Positions 18,701-29,000 of a DNA stretch of 64,000 nt are shown one piece after another; position 1 is the stretch's first letter; every line of letters starts with the position of its first letter. The DNA is from Streptomyces sp. NBC_00258 (GTDB taxonomy: Bacteria; Actinomycetota; Actinomycetes; Streptomycetales; Streptomycetaceae), in the NCBI RefSeq assembly GCF_036182465.1, contig NZ_CP108081.1, positions 10,044,001 to 10,108,000 on the forward strand. Reading direction: 5' to 3'. The translations under genes and the position numbers were made by a program. The notes below the pieces were generated by a model. That model did no database searches and was not told where the DNA came from. It worked only from the letters and a program-made list of their open reading frames with translations.

Positions 18701-21700
18701 GGCGACGAGGTCGGCTGCGGTCGTATCGAGGAGCTGACGCAGGAGACCCCTCTCGTCGTGCCCGAGCACGGTGCCCTCCAACTCCAGGTCGTTGTGGGAG
18801 CTCCGGAGGAGTCCGGTCTTCGTGGCGTCGCCGTGTACTCGCGGGTGGAGGATGCGGATGAGGGTGTGCCGTGGACGCGGCATGCCAGTGGTCTGCTGAG
18901 TCCTTCTGAAGCGTCCGCCGGCTTCGAGCTGGCGCAGTGGCCGCCCGCCGGAGCGGAGGCACTCGACGTCGACAACCTCTACCAGCGACTGTCGGATGCC
19001 GGCCTCGTCTACGGCGAGCGGTTCCAGGGCCTCAAGGCCGGCTGGATCAAGGGCGATGACATCTACGCCGAGATTCGGCTGCCCGAGCACGCCGTTGCCG
19101 AGGCGGAGCAGTACGGCCTGCACCCGGCAGCGCTGGATGCCGCGCTTCAGGCGAGCGGCCTCAACGACTCTCCCGAGATGCAGGCCACGGCGTACGTCCC
19201 GTTCTCGTGGTCGGGGGTGTCGTTGTTTGCGGTGGGTGCGTCGGTGTTGCGGGTGTGTGTGCGGCATGTGGCGCGGGATCGGGTGTCGTTGTGGGTTGCT
19301 GATGGTGTGGGTGTGCCGGTGGCGGTGGTGGAGTCGTTGGTGTTGCGGGCGATTTCGTCGGGTCGGGTGGGGGCTGCTGGTGGGGTGCCGGTGGTGGCGG
19401 GTGGTGGGTTGTTCGAGGTGGTGTGGTCGCCGCTTGCCGGTGTTGTGACCGGTGGTGGGGACCCGGTGTCGGACGTGGCGGTGCTGGATTGCGGTGTGGG
19501 TGGCTCTGTGCGTTCGGTGGTGGGCCGGGTGCTGGAGGAGCTTCAGGGGTGTGTGTCGGGTGTGGGGGGTGCTGGTTCTCGTGTGGTGGTGACGCGGGGG
19601 GCGGTGTCTGTGGGTGTGGGTGGTGTGGTGGATGTGGTGTCGGCTGCGGTGTGGGGGTTGGTGCGGTCGGCGCAGGCGGAGCATCCGGGTCGGTTTGTGT
19701 TGGTGGATGTGGGTGTGGAGGGGGATGTTGAGGCGGGTGTGCGGGCTGCTTTGGCGTCGGGGGAGGAGCAGGTTGCTTTCCGTGAGGGGGAGGTCTTCGT
19801 TCCTCGTCTGGCGCGGGTGAGTGCGGGTGGTGGGGTGCCGTCGTGGGGCGGTGGTGTGGTGTTGGTGACGGGTGGTACGGGTGGTTTGGGTGCGGTGGTG
19901 GCGCGGCATTTGGTGGTGTCGCATGGTGTGGAGCGTCTGGTGTTGTTGTCGCGGCGGGGTGAGGACGCGCCGGGTGCGGTTGAGCTTGTGTCTGAGCTGG
20001 CTGGTTTGGGTGCTCGGGTGGATGTGGTGGCGTGTGATGTGAGTGATCGTGCTGGGTTGGCTGCTGTGGTGGGTGGTCTGGGTGCGGAGTTGTCGGCGGT
20101 GGTGCATGCGGCCGGTGTGGTGGATGACGGTGTGCTGGGGTCGCTGACGGCGGAGCGGTTGGATGGTGTGCTGGGTCCGAAGGCGGATGCGGCGTGGCAT
20201 TTGCATGAGCTGACGCGGGAGTTGGATCTTTCCGCCTTTGTGCTGTTCTCGTCGTTGTCGGGGACGGTGGGTGGTGCGGGGCAGGCGAATTACGCGGCGG
20301 CGAATGCGTATCTGGATGGGTTGGCGGAGTATCGGCGGGGGTTGGGACTGCCCGCTGCCTCGCTGGCCTGGGGACTCTGGGAAGAGTCGACGGGAATGGG
20401 CAGTCGGCTCACCGCCGCCGACCTGGAGAGGATGGACCGTACGGGCATCCGTACCCTCTCCGTCGAGGACGGGCTGGCGCTGTTCGACGCCGCTGTCGCG
20501 TCCGGCCGGTCGACGGTCGTCCCCGCCCGGTTCGACATCCCCGCTCTGCGCAAGCAGGGCGACGCCCTCTCACCGCTCTTCCGTGACCTGACCGGCCCGC
20601 GCGCCCGTCGCTCGGCGGCGGTCACGTCCCAGGACATCGCCGCTGCCACGGAGAACGCCCTGGCGGATCGGTTGGTGGGGCTGTCGGCGGAGGAGCGTCG
20701 GGCGCTGGTGCTCGGTGTGGTGCGGGCGCAGGTGGCGCAGGTGTTGGGGTACGTGTCGGCGGAGCTGGTCGAGCCGGGGCGCGCGTTCCAGGATTTGGGC
20801 TTCGATTCGCTGACGGCCGTGGAACTGCGCAACGGTCTCAGTGCCGTGGCCGGGGTGCGGTTGCCGGCGACGCTCGTCTTCGACTATCCGTCCTCCGACA
20901 TCCTGGCGGACTTCCTCCTCGCCGAAGTCTCGGGCGAGATACCCGCTGCCGCCGCGGCTCTCCCCGCGCTGGGAAGTGCCACCGACGACGACCCGATCGT
21001 CATCGTCGGCATGGGCTGCCGCTACCCCGGAGGAGTCGCGTCACCGGAGGACCTCTGGCAGCTCATGGCCGAAGGCCGGGACGCGATCTCGGAGTTCCCG
21101 ACCGACCGTGGATGGGACCTGGACGCGATCTACCACCCCGACCCGACCAACGCGGGCACGAGCTACACCCGCGAGGGCGGATTCATCCACGACGCGGGTG
21201 ACTTCGACGCCGCGTTCTTCGGGATCTCGCCCCGCGAGGCCACCGAGACCGATCCCCAGCAGCGGCTGCTGCTGGAGACGGCCTGGGAGGCGTTCGAGCA
21301 GGCGGGCATCGTCCCCGCCGACCTCAAGGGCAGCCAGACCGGCGTCTTCGCCGGCGTCATGTACCACGACTACGCGGGCAACATCGGGTCCGGCAGCATC
21401 GTCACGGGCCGTGTCGCCTACACCCTCGGTCTCGAAGGCCCCGCGGTCTCGATCGATACCGCCTGCTCCTCTTCTCTCGTGGCCATCCATCTCGCCGCGC
21501 AGTCCCTGCGCCAGGGCGAGTGCTCGATGGCCGTCGCCGGCGGTGTGGCCGTCATGGCGACCCCCGAGTCGTTCATCGAGTTCAGCCGCCAGCGTGCCCT
21601 GTCCCCGAACGGGCGCTGCAAGGCGTTCTCGGCGGATGCCGACGGCACCGGCTGGGGCGAGGGCGTGGGCGTTCTGGTGCTGGAGCGGTTGTCGGACGCG

Positions 21701-24700
21701 CGGCGCAACGGTCATCAGGTGCTGGCCGTCATCCGTGGTTCGGCGCTGAACCAGGACGGTGCGAGCAATGGTCTGACGGCTCCGAACGGTCCCTCGCAGC
21801 AGCGGGTGATCCGTCAGGCGCTGGCGAATGCGGGTCTGACACCTGCCGAGGTGGACACGGTCGAGGCGCACGGTACGGGTACGACGCTGGGTGACCCGAT
21901 CGAGGCGCAGGCGCTGCTCGCCACCTACGGCCAGGGGCGGGACGAGGACCAGCCGCTGTGGCTCGGGTCCTCCAAGTCCAACATCGGGCACACCAAGGCG
22001 GCTGCGGGTGTGGCGGGTGTGATCAAGATGGTGATGGCGATGCGGGCGGGTGTGCTGCCCAAGACGTTGCATGCTGACGAGCCTTCGCCGCATGTGGACT
22101 GGTCTGCGGGTGCGGTGGAGTTGTTGAGTGAGGCGCGGGAGTGGCCGGAGGCCGGTCACCCGCGGCGGGCGGGTGTGTCGTCGTTTGGGATCAGTGGGAC
22201 GAATGCGCATGTGATCGTCGAGCAGGCGCCGGCCGAGGAGGCCGTCCTGGAGTCCCGTGTTGAGACTGGTGCTGAGCCGGGTGTGGTGTCGACTGTGCCG
22301 GTGCCGTGGGTGGTGTCGGGTAAGTCGGCGGTGGCTTTGGCGGGTCAGGGGGAGCGGCTGGCGGCGGCGGTCTCCGGTGTTGATCGGTCGGTTGCTGGTG
22401 TGGGTTGGTCGTTGGTGAGTGGTCGTTCGGTGTTCGGGCATCGGGCGGTTGTGGTGGGTCAGGATCTGGATGGGTTGTTGGCTGGGGTGCGTGGGCTGGC
22501 GGCCGGTCGGTCGGCTGCCGGTGACACTGTGCCTGGGTTGGTGTCCGGTGTGGCGGATGTGTCGGGTCGTCGGGTGTTCGTCTTCCCGGGGCAGGGGTCG
22601 CAGTGGGTGGGGATGGCGGAGGGTCTCCTTGCATCCTCGCCGGTGTTTGCGTCGCGGTTGGGGGAGTGTGCGGCGGCGTTGGAGTCGTTCGTGGACTGGT
22701 CTCTGCTGGATGTGGTGCGGGGTGTGGAGGGTGCCGCGTCTTTGGAGCGTGTCGATGTGGTGCAGCCGGTGTTGTGGGCGGTGATGGTTTCCCTGGCTGC
22801 GGTGTGGCGTTCGGTGGGAGTCGAGCCGGATGCGGTGGTGGGTCATTCGCAGGGTGAGATTGCGGCTGCGGTGGTGGGTGGCTGGCTGTCTCTGTCGGAT
22901 GGTGCGCGGGTGGTGGCGTTGCGGTCGAAGGCGATCGGTGAAGTCCTGGCGGGTGGTGGTGGGATGCTCGCGGTCCAGGCCCCGGCCGATGACGTTGCCT
23001 CCTGGCTGGAGGACGTTGAGGGTGTCGGTATTGCCGCGGTGAACGGGCCCCGGTCGGTGGTGCTTTCGGGCACTCGTGAAGGTCTCGAAGCGTGTGTGGA
23101 GGTGTGGTCGGCGCGGGGTGTGTGGGTGAAGTGGGTGCCGGTGGACTATGCGTCGCATTCGGAGCAGGTGGAGGAGGTCCGCGGCCGGATTCTGGCGGAT
23201 CTGGCACCGCTCAGCCCGTTGTCTGGTGGGGTGCCGATGTTGTCGACGATGACCGGTGAGTGGGTCGGGGACGAGGGCGGCGGTTTGGGTGCCGGCTATT
23301 GGGTGGAGAACCTGCGCCGGCCGGTGCGGTTCGCGGCTGCTACCCGTCGTTTGACGGCGGAGGGTTTTGGTGCGTTTGTCGAGGTGAGTGCGCACCCGGT
23401 GCTGGTGATGGGCATCGAGGAGACGATTGACGCGGCCCGCACGGATGGTGGTCCGGAGGATGCTGCTCCGGTGGTCGCGGTGGGGACGTTGCGTCGTGGT
23501 GAGGGTGGCTGGGATCAGTTCCTGCGTTCACTGGCGGGTCTGTTCGTGCGTGGTGCTGCCGAGCCGGACTGGAAGGTCCTCCTGGGTGGTCCTCACCCTC
23601 GGGTGGAACTGCCCACCTACGCCTTCCAGCGTCGGCGTTTCTGGATCGAGAGTGTGAAGAAGGACCCGGTGGTGCAGGCCACCGATCCGGTGGACGAGGC
23701 GTTCTGGGCGGCGGTGGAGAGCGAGGACATGGCCTCGCTCGCCGACAGCCTGCAGGTGGAGACCGATGCTCTCCGGGGCGTACTGCCCGCTCTCACCTCC
23801 TGGCGGGCGCGCAGGCGGGAGGAGTCGCTCGTCGACGGGTGGCGCTATCGCGAGGAGTGGAAGCCGGTGCCGGCACCGGCCACGACCGTGGTCACCGGCG
23901 TCTGGACGGTCGCAGTCCCCATCACGCACCGCGACACCCCTGCCGTGAACGCGTTGCTGGACGGCCTGCGCCGCAACGGCGCCGACCTGCGCGTCATCGA
24001 GGTGTCCGGCGACGACTCCGATGCTCTGACGGAGCAGCTGAGGGGTGACACGCCGGAAGGCGGGCAGCCGATCGGTGTCCTCTCCCTGCTGGCCCTCGAC
24101 GACCGCCTCCACCCCGGCCATCCGGAGCTGACCGAGGGCATCGCGGCGACCATCGCACTCGTACGGGCGCTGGACGCCTTGGGGGCGAACTCCCGTCTGT
24201 GGTGCGTCACTTCGCAGGCCGTCGCCGCCATTGACTCCTCGGAGGTCGGTAACCCGGCGCAGGCGATCGTGTGGGGCGTGGGGGCGTCGTTGGCGCTCGA
24301 CCACCCCGAGACCTGGGGCGGGCTGCTGGACCTGCCGTCGGAGATCGACACGCGCACCGCGGACCTGCTGTGCGCCGTACTGGCCTCGGACGAGCCGGAG
24401 GACCAGATCGCGATCCGTACGGCCGGTCTCTTCGCCCGCCGTATGGTCCGGGCACGCCTCGATGAGACCGCGACGCCTCCGGCGAGGCCGTGGCAGCCCC
24501 ACGGCACCGTCCTGGTCACCGGCGGCACCGGCGGGATCGGCGCGAATGTGGCGCTCCGGCTCGCTCGCGACGGCGTCGAGCACCTCGTGCTCACCAGCCG
24601 CAGCGGAGCCGAGGCCCGCGGCGCGGCCGCCCTGGAAGCCGAACTCGCCCTGCTCGGCGCGAAGGTCACGTTCGCGGCCTGCGACATCGCCGACCGTGAA

Positions 24701-25840
24701 GCCGTACGCGAACTCATCGCGGCGCTGCCCGAAGCCGGACCGCTCACCGGCGTCTTCCACCTGGCCGGAGCCGTCCCGGACGGGGAGCAGCAACTCTCGG
24801 CGATCACGCTCGACGATTTCTCCCGGATGACCCGCGCCAAGATCGGCGGGGCCATGCACCTGGACGAACTGCTCGTGGACCGGGACCTGGAGGTGTTCGT
24901 CACCTTCTCCTCCGGCTCGGCCGTCTGGGGCAACGCCAACCAGGCCGCGTACGGCGGAGCCAACGCCTTCCTGGACGCCCTCGCTCACAACAGGCGCTCC
25001 CGTGGACTCCCCGGCACGTCCATCGCCTGGGGCCTGTGGGGCGGTGACGGCGCGGACGCCGACACCGACGCGCAGCTGCGCCGCATCGGTGTCCGGGCGA
25101 TGGAACCGCGCCTGGCCCTCGACGTCCTGCGGCAGGTGCTCGACCACGGAACCGGGCACCTCATCGCCGCGGACATCGACTGGCAGCGCTTCGCTCCGGT
25201 CTTCACCATCTCCAGGGCGCGGCCCCTCCTCGACGGTCTCGCGGAGGTGCGCGCCGCACTGTCCGAGGGCACCGAGACGGCCGCACCGGATGAGGACACA
25301 ACAGGGCAGAAGACCATCGCCGGACTTCTCGCGGGGCTCTCTCCCGCGGAACGCGAACACGCGCTTCTCGACGTCGTACGCACGCAGGTGGCCGCCGTGC
25401 TCGGGTACACAGACGGCTACGACGTGGAGCCGGACTTTTCCTTCAAGGACCTCGGCTTCGACTCCGTGACCGCCGTCGAACTGCGCAACCGGCTCAACGC
25501 CGCATCCGGGCTGCGACTGCCCGCCACGGCGGTCTTCGACTACGCCACCCCGCTCGCCCTGGCGGCCCATATGAAATCGGAGCTGTTCCAGGACGAGGGA
25601 GTGGCCGGCGCGGTGCCGCTGCTGGCCGAACTCGACCGGCTGGAAGCCTCGGTGACGTCGCTCCCGTCGGCGGACATCGAGCGGATGCGTCTCACCTCCC
25701 GGCTCCAGGGGCTGGTGACCAAGCTGAACGAGATCGTCGGAGTGGGTGTCCCGGAGACCGAGGACCTCGCGGACAAGCTCGAAGCGGCCACCGCCGACGA
25801 CATCTTCGACTTCATCGACAAGGACCTCGGGCTGGGCTGA
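15740..25840 (+). CDS. vinP3: Type I PKS, modules 5 (KS-AT-DH-KR-ACP) and 6 (KS-AT-KR-ACP)
   Basis: 3366 residues. Module 5: KS 15840-17110 (Cys206), AT 17415-18490 (GHSVGE Ser663 with HAFH, malonyl), DH 18535-19370, KR 19850-20395 (VDD, B-type), ACP 20670-20930. Module 6: KS 20985-22230 (Cys1909), AT 22570-23650 (GHSQGE with YASH, methylmalonyl), the dimerisation-type linker VDEAFWAAVE that usually replaces a DH, KR 24500-25050 (no LDD, Trp in AVWGNANQ, A-type), ACP 25330-25580. Module 5 should give a C8=C9 alkene; module 6 leaves the C7 hydroxyl that VinC glycosylates. Oddities: the DH5 motif HRVGSSVVFP has Ser where HxxxGxxxxP has Gly, and KS6 lacks about 14 residues ahead of its active Cys. 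ATG 15740; the 84-bp gap after vinP2 has no promoter I recognise. Confidence 0.95.
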   Translation: MANEAKLREYLKRVTTDLHETTERLREVEGRANEPIAIVGMSCRFPGGVETPDQLWELFRSGRDAIGGFPEGRGWDIEGLYHPDPDHAGTSYTREGGFIDGAERFDAGLFGISPREAVAMDPQQRLLLEASWEALEGSGLDPLRLKGSRTGVFVGVMSSDYGIQKGAAVDGAEGHLSTGTHSSIVSGRISYVLGLEGPAVSIDTACSSSLVALHSAAHALRQQECTLALAGGVTVMATPERFVEFSRQRALSPDGRCKAFSADANGTGWSEGVGVLVLERLSDARRNGHEVLAVIRGSALNQDGASNGLTAPNGPSQQRVIRQALANAGLTAAEVDAVEAHGTGTTLGDPIEAQALLATYGQGRDEGQPLWLGSSKSNLGHTQAAAGVAGVIKMVLALRAGLLPKTLHVGEPSPHVDWSAGAIELLGEAREWPQNGRPRRAGVSSFGFSGTNAHVILEEAPAPEPEASEPETADAPVGVLVPWVVSGRSVEALRAQAGVLLAQQRGADASIADVAFSLGVSRAGLEHRGVVLGSSREELLRSLEVLAAGAEAPGVVSGRVVEGRLAFLFTGQGAQRVGMGRELASAFPVFAESLGRTCDLLDVGLEGLERPLREVLFAEPDSAAAALLTRTVYAQAALFAVEVALFRLVESFGVRPDFVAGHSVGEIAAAHVAGVLSLEDAAVLVAARGRLMDGLPAGGVMVAVQAAEAEVRELLEGVQDAGVAAVNGPRAVVLSGSEAAVLPVVEVLRERGVKTKQLQVSHAFHSPLMEPMLDGFAAVVEGLTFHAPVVGVVSNVTGGIASARELCAPEYWVRHVREAVRFGAGVEALVAAGVSSFMELGPDGVLSGMARESLPEDSDVVCVPVMRRDRDEVREFLTGLARLNVRGVAVGWEPLTSGGRRVELPTYAFQRERYWLEVPSAVGDVTTAGLAPSQHPLLGAIMRRADVDGVVFTGRWSLRSHPWLGEHRVGSSVVFPGTGFVELLVRAGDEVGCGRIEELTQETPLVVPEHGALQLQVVVGAPEESGLRGVAVYSRVEDADEGVPWTRHASGLLSPSEASAGFELAQWPPAGAEALDVDNLYQRLSDAGLVYGERFQGLKAGWIKGDDIYAEIRLPEHAVAEAEQYGLHPAALDAALQASGLNDSPEMQATAYVPFSWSGVSLFAVGASVLRVCVRHVARDRVSLWVADGVGVPVAVVESLVLRAISSGRVGAAGGVPVVAGGGLFEVVWSPLAGVVTGGGDPVSDVAVLDCGVGGSVRSVVGRVLEELQGCVSGVGGAGSRVVVTRGAVSVGVGGVVDVVSAAVWGLVRSAQAEHPGRFVLVDVGVEGDVEAGVRAALASGEEQVAFREGEVFVPRLARVSAGGGVPSWGGGVVLVTGGTGGLGAVVARHLVVSHGVERLVLLSRRGEDAPGAVELVSELAGLGARVDVVACDVSDRAGLAAVVGGLGAELSAVVHAAGVVDDGVLGSLTAERLDGVLGPKADAAWHLHELTRELDLSAFVLFSSLSGTVGGAGQANYAAANAYLDGLAEYRRGLGLPAASLAWGLWEESTGMGSRLTAADLERMDRTGIRTLSVEDGLALFDAAVASGRSTVVPARFDIPALRKQGDALSPLFRDLTGPRARRSAAVTSQDIAAATENALADRLVGLSAEERRALVLGVVRAQVAQVLGYVSAELVEPGRAFQDLGFDSLTAVELRNGLSAVAGVRLPATLVFDYPSSDILADFLLAEVSGEIPAAAAALPALGSATDDDPIVIVGMGCRYPGGVASPEDLWQLMAEGRDAISEFPTDRGWDLDAIYHPDPTNAGTSYTREGGFIHDAGDFDAAFFGISPREATETDPQQRLLLETAWEAFEQAGIVPADLKGSQTGVFAGVMYHDYAGNIGSGSIVTGRVAYTLGLEGPAVSIDTACSSSLVAIHLAAQSLRQGECSMAVAGGVAVMATPESFIEFSRQRALSPNGRCKAFSADADGTGWGEGVGVLVLERLSDARRNGHQVLAVIRGSALNQDGASNGLTAPNGPSQQRVIRQALANAGLTPAEVDTVEAHGTGTTLGDPIEAQALLATYGQGRDEDQPLWLGSSKSNIGHTKAAAGVAGVIKMVMAMRAGVLPKTLHADEPSPHVDWSAGAVELLSEAREWPEAGHPRRAGVSSFGISGTNAHVIVEQAPAEEAVLESRVETGAEPGVVSTVPVPWVVSGKSAVALAGQGERLAAAVSGVDRSVAGVGWSLVSGRSVFGHRAVVVGQDLDGLLAGVRGLAAGRSAAGDTVPGLVSGVADVSGRRVFVFPGQGSQWVGMAEGLLASSPVFASRLGECAAALESFVDWSLLDVVRGVEGAASLERVDVVQPVLWAVMVSLAAVWRSVGVEPDAVVGHSQGEIAAAVVGGWLSLSDGARVVALRSKAIGEVLAGGGGMLAVQAPADDVASWLEDVEGVGIAAVNGPRSVVLSGTREGLEACVEVWSARGVWVKWVPVDYASHSEQVEEVRGRILADLAPLSPLSGGVPMLSTMTGEWVGDEGGGLGAGYWVENLRRPVRFAAATRRLTAEGFGAFVEVSAHPVLVMGIEETIDAARTDGGPEDAAPVVAVGTLRRGEGGWDQFLRSLAGLFVRGAAEPDWKVLLGGPHPRVELPTYAFQRRRFWIESVKKDPVVQATDPVDEAFWAAVESEDMASLADSLQVETDALRGVLPALTSWRARRREESLVDGWRYREEWKPVPAPATTVVTGVWTVAVPITHRDTPAVNALLDGLRRNGADLRVIEVSGDDSDALTEQLRGDTPEGGQPIGVLSLLALDDRLHPGHPELTEGIAATIALVRALDALGANSRLWCVTSQAVAAIDSSEVGNPAQAIVWGVGASLALDHPETWGGLLDLPSEIDTRTADLLCAVLASDEPEDQIAIRTAGLFARRMVRARLDETATPPARPWQPHGTVLVTGGTGGIGANVALRLARDGVEHLVLTSRSGAEARGAAALEAELALLGAKVTFAACDIADREAVRELIAALPEAGPLTGVFHLAGAVPDGEQQLSAITLDDFSRMTRAKIGGAMHLDELLVDRDLEVFVTFSSGSAVWGNANQAAYGGANAFLDALAHNRRSRGLPGTSIAWGLWGGDGADADTDAQLRRIGVRAMEPRLALDVLRQVLDHGTGHLIAADIDWQRFAPVFTISRARPLLDGLAEVRAALSEGTETAAPDEDTTGQKTIAGLLAGLSPAEREHALLDVVRTQVAAVLGYTDGYDVEPDFSFKDLGFDSVTAVELRNRLNAASGLRLPATAVFDYATPLALAAHMKSELFQDEGVAGAVPLLAELDRLEASVTSLPSADIERMRLTSRLQGLVTKLNEIVGVGVPETEDLADKLEAATADDIFDFIDKDLGLG
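17277..18490. repeat. Malonyl-AT copy block, copy 1 (module 5)
   Basis: One of five near-identical, gap-free AT segments. Matching copies are 27581-28794 (offset 10,304), 53649-54862 (offset 36,372), 59946-61159 (offset 42,669), and for the AT core 32971-34017 (offset 15,527). Differences seen by eye are scattered substitutions. Confidence 0.85.
19544..20386. repeat. KR copy block, copy 1 (module 5)
   Basis: 843 bp matching 29902-30744 in vinP4 with a constant offset (10,358) and no indels; it covers the end of the DH-KR linker and the KR. A second matched patch, 19199-19441 against 29512-29754, lies just upstream, separated by unrelated sequence. Confidence 0.8.
22296..23630. repeat. Methylmalonyl-AT copy block, copy 2 (module 6)
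   Basis: Partner of 10401-11735. The two copies share silent as well as coding positions over about 1.3 kb, including the region around GHSQGE and YASH. Confidence 0.85.
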
Positions 25841-25861
25841 CCCAGCGATCAAGAGCCCCAC

Positions 25862-25895
25862 AGGACACCGGGGCGCTCGCAGGCCACGGTGTCCT
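25862..25895 (+). terminator. Weak hairpin between vinP3 and vinP4
   Basis: AGGACACCG (25862-25870) pairs with CGGTGTCCT (25887-25895) across a 16-nt loop in the 194-bp vinP3-vinP4 gap. It could be a partial terminator or an mRNA processing site; there is no T-tract. Confidence 0.35.
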
Positions 25896-26034
25896 CGGGT
25901 GCCGGCGGCGCCCTCGATCAACGGACCGCCTCGGCCCCTGATGTTCCTGGCCGCCTCGGGGCGCCCGAGGCTCCCCGTGTCCTCGCATCCCTGACCTCCG
26001 GACGTTCCTCGTACCGAGATTGGTGTGGCACCAG

Positions 26035-29000
26035 ATGTCGAACGACCAGAAGCTCCTGGACTACCTCAAGCGGGTCACGGCCGATCTGCACGCGACCCGG
26101 CAGCGGCTGCGCGAGGCCGAGTCGGAGGAGCATGAGCCGATTGCGGTCGTCGCCATGGGCTGCCGTTATCCCGGTGACGTGCGGACACCCGAGGACCTGT
26201 GGCGGCTCGTCGCCGAAGGCGGTGACGCGGTCACCGAGTTCCCGGACGACCGGGGCTGGGACTTCGACACGCTCCTCGGCGGCGACACGGACGCCGTCGG
26301 GAGCACCTACGTGGCACGCGGCGGGTTCGTCCACGACGCGGCCGAGTTCGACGCCGACTTCTTCGGGATCTCGCCGCGCGAGGCCCTCGCCATGGACCCG
26401 CAGCAGCGGCTCCTGCTGGAGCTGGCCTGGGAGACCAGCGAGCGGGCCGGCATCGATCCGCACAGCCTGCGCGGCGCGTCCGTCGGCGTCTTCGCGGGGA
26501 CCAACGGCCAGGACTACGCCGACCTCATGGACCGTTCGCCGCAGGACTCGGAGGCGTACCTGTCCACCGGCAGCGTGGCCGCCGTCGTCTCCGGCCGCGT
26601 CTCGTACGTACTCGGCCTGGAAGGGCCGTCGGTGTCCGTTGACACCGCGTGCTCCTCCTCGCTCGTGGCCCTGCATCTCGCCTGTCAGGCACTCCGGCAG
26701 AAGGAGTGCGCGATGGCCTTCGCGGGCGGGGTGACGATCATGTCGACGCCAGGGCCGTTCATCGCGTTCAGCCGGCAGAGCGGCCTGGCGTCGGACGGTC
26801 GGTGCAAGGCCTTCTCCGACGACACCGACGGCACCGGCTGGGGCGAGGGTGCGGGCCTGCTCCTGCTTGAGCGGTTGTCGGACGCGCGGCGTAACGGTCA
26901 CGAGGTGTTGGCCGTCATTCGTGGTTCGGCGTTGAACCAGGATGGTGCGAGTAATGGTCTGACGGCTCCGAATGGTCCGTCGCAGCAGCGGGTGATTCGT
27001 CAGGCGTTGGCGAATGCGGGTCTGACGGCGGCCGAGGTGGATGCGGTCGAGGCGCATGGTACGGGTACGACGCTGGGTGACCCGATCGAGGCGCAGGCGC
27101 TGCTCGCCACCTACGGCCAGGACCGCGAGGAGAACCGTCCGCTCTGGCTGGGCTCGATCAAGTCGAACATCGGGCACACCCAGGCGGCTGCCGGCGTCAG
27201 CGGCATCATCAAGATGATCATGGCAATCAGGAACGGGGTGCTCCCGAAGACCCTGCACGTCGCGGAGCCGTCGAGTCATGTGGACTGGTCTGCGGGTGCG
27301 GTGGAGTTGTTGACGGAGGCGCGGGGGTGGCCGGAGGTGGGTCGTCCGCGGCGGGCGGGTGTGTCGTCGTTCGGTGTGAGCGGTACGAATGCGCATGTGA
27401 TCGTGGAGCAGGCGCCGGTGGAGGAGTCTGCGGCGGAGGCTGTTGCGGAGCCTCGTGTTGGGTCGGGCGTGGCGGGGCTCCCGGTGCCGTGGGTGGTGTC
27501 GGCCAGGTCGGCGGTGGCGCTGCGCGCACAGGCGACACGGTTGCTGGATCAGCAGATGTCATCGGGATCCACTCCCGTGGATGTGGCCTTCTCGTTGGGT
27601 GTGTCGCGGGCGGGGTTGGAGCATCGGGGTGTGGTGCTGGGGGCTTCGCGTGAGGAGTTGTTGCGGTTGCTGGAGGTGTTGGCGGCTGGCGCTGAGGTGC
27701 CTGGGGTGGTGTCGGGTCGTGTGGTGGAGGGTCGGCTGGCGTTTCTGTTTACGGGTCAGGGTGCTCAGCGGGTGGGGATGGGGCGGGAGTTGGCTTCTGC
27801 GTTTCCGGTGTTTGCGGAGTCGTTGGGGCGGACGTGTGACCTGCTGGACGTCGGCCTGGAGGGTCTGGGATGTCCGTTGCGGGAGGTGTTGTTCGCGGAG
27901 CCGGAGAGTGCTGCTGCGGCTTTGTTGACGCGGACGGTGTATGCGCAGGCGGCGTTGTTTGCGGTTGAGGTGGCGTTGTTCCGGTTGGTGGAGTCGTTCG
28001 GTGTGCGGCCGGATTTTGTGGCGGGGCATTCGGTGGGGGAGATCGCGGCTGCGCATGTGGCTGGGGTGTTGTCCCTGGAGGATGCGGCGGTGTTGGTGGC
28101 GGCTCGTGGGCGGTTGATGGATGGGTTGCCTGCGGGTGGGGTGATGGTGGCGGTGCAGGCCGCCGAGGCAGAGGTGCGTGAACTGCTGGAGGGGGTGCAG
28201 GACGCGGGTGTTGCTGCGGTGAACGGGCCGCGTGCGGTGGTCGTTTCGGGCAGCGAGGCCGCGATCGCCCCGGTGGTGGAGGTGTTGCAGGAGCGTGGGG
28301 TGAAGACCAAGCGGCTCCAGGTCAGTCATGCTTTCCATTCGCCGTTGATGGAGCCGATGCTTGATGGTTTTGCTGCGGTGGTGGAGGGGTTGACGTTCAA
28401 CGCTCCGGTTGTCGGGGTGGTGTCGAACGTGACCGGTGGTATCGCGTCGGCGCGGGAACTCTGCGCGCCGGAGTACTGGGTTCGGCATGTCCGCGAGGCG
28501 GTGCGCTTCGGTGCCGGCGTCGAGGCTTTGGTTGCTGCGGGTGTGTCGTCGTTCATGGAGTTGGGCCCGGACGGTGTGCTCAGTGCGATGGCTCGTGAGT
28601 CGCTGCCCGAGGACTCGGACGTGGTGTGCGTGCCGGTGATGCGTCGGGACCGGGACGAGGTGCGGGAGTTCCTGACGGGTCTGGCGCGGCTCAATGTCCG
28701 TGGCGTTGCGGTGGGTTGGGAGCCGTTGACGGCGGGTGGGCGTCGGGTGGAGTTGCCCACGTATGCCTTCCAGCGTGAGCGCTACTGGCTGGAGGGTGGC
28801 TGGTCGGTGACCGATGCGGCCGGGCTTGGTCAGTCGGCTGCGGATCACCCGCTCGTGGGTGCGGTGGTCGGGCTGGCGGGCGGTGAGGGCGTCGTCCTGA
28901 CGGGGCGGTTGTCCTTGAAGTCGCATCCGTGGCTGGCCGATCACACCGTCGCCGGCGTGGTGGTGTTCCCGGGGACCGGCTTCGTCGAGTTGCTGGTGCG

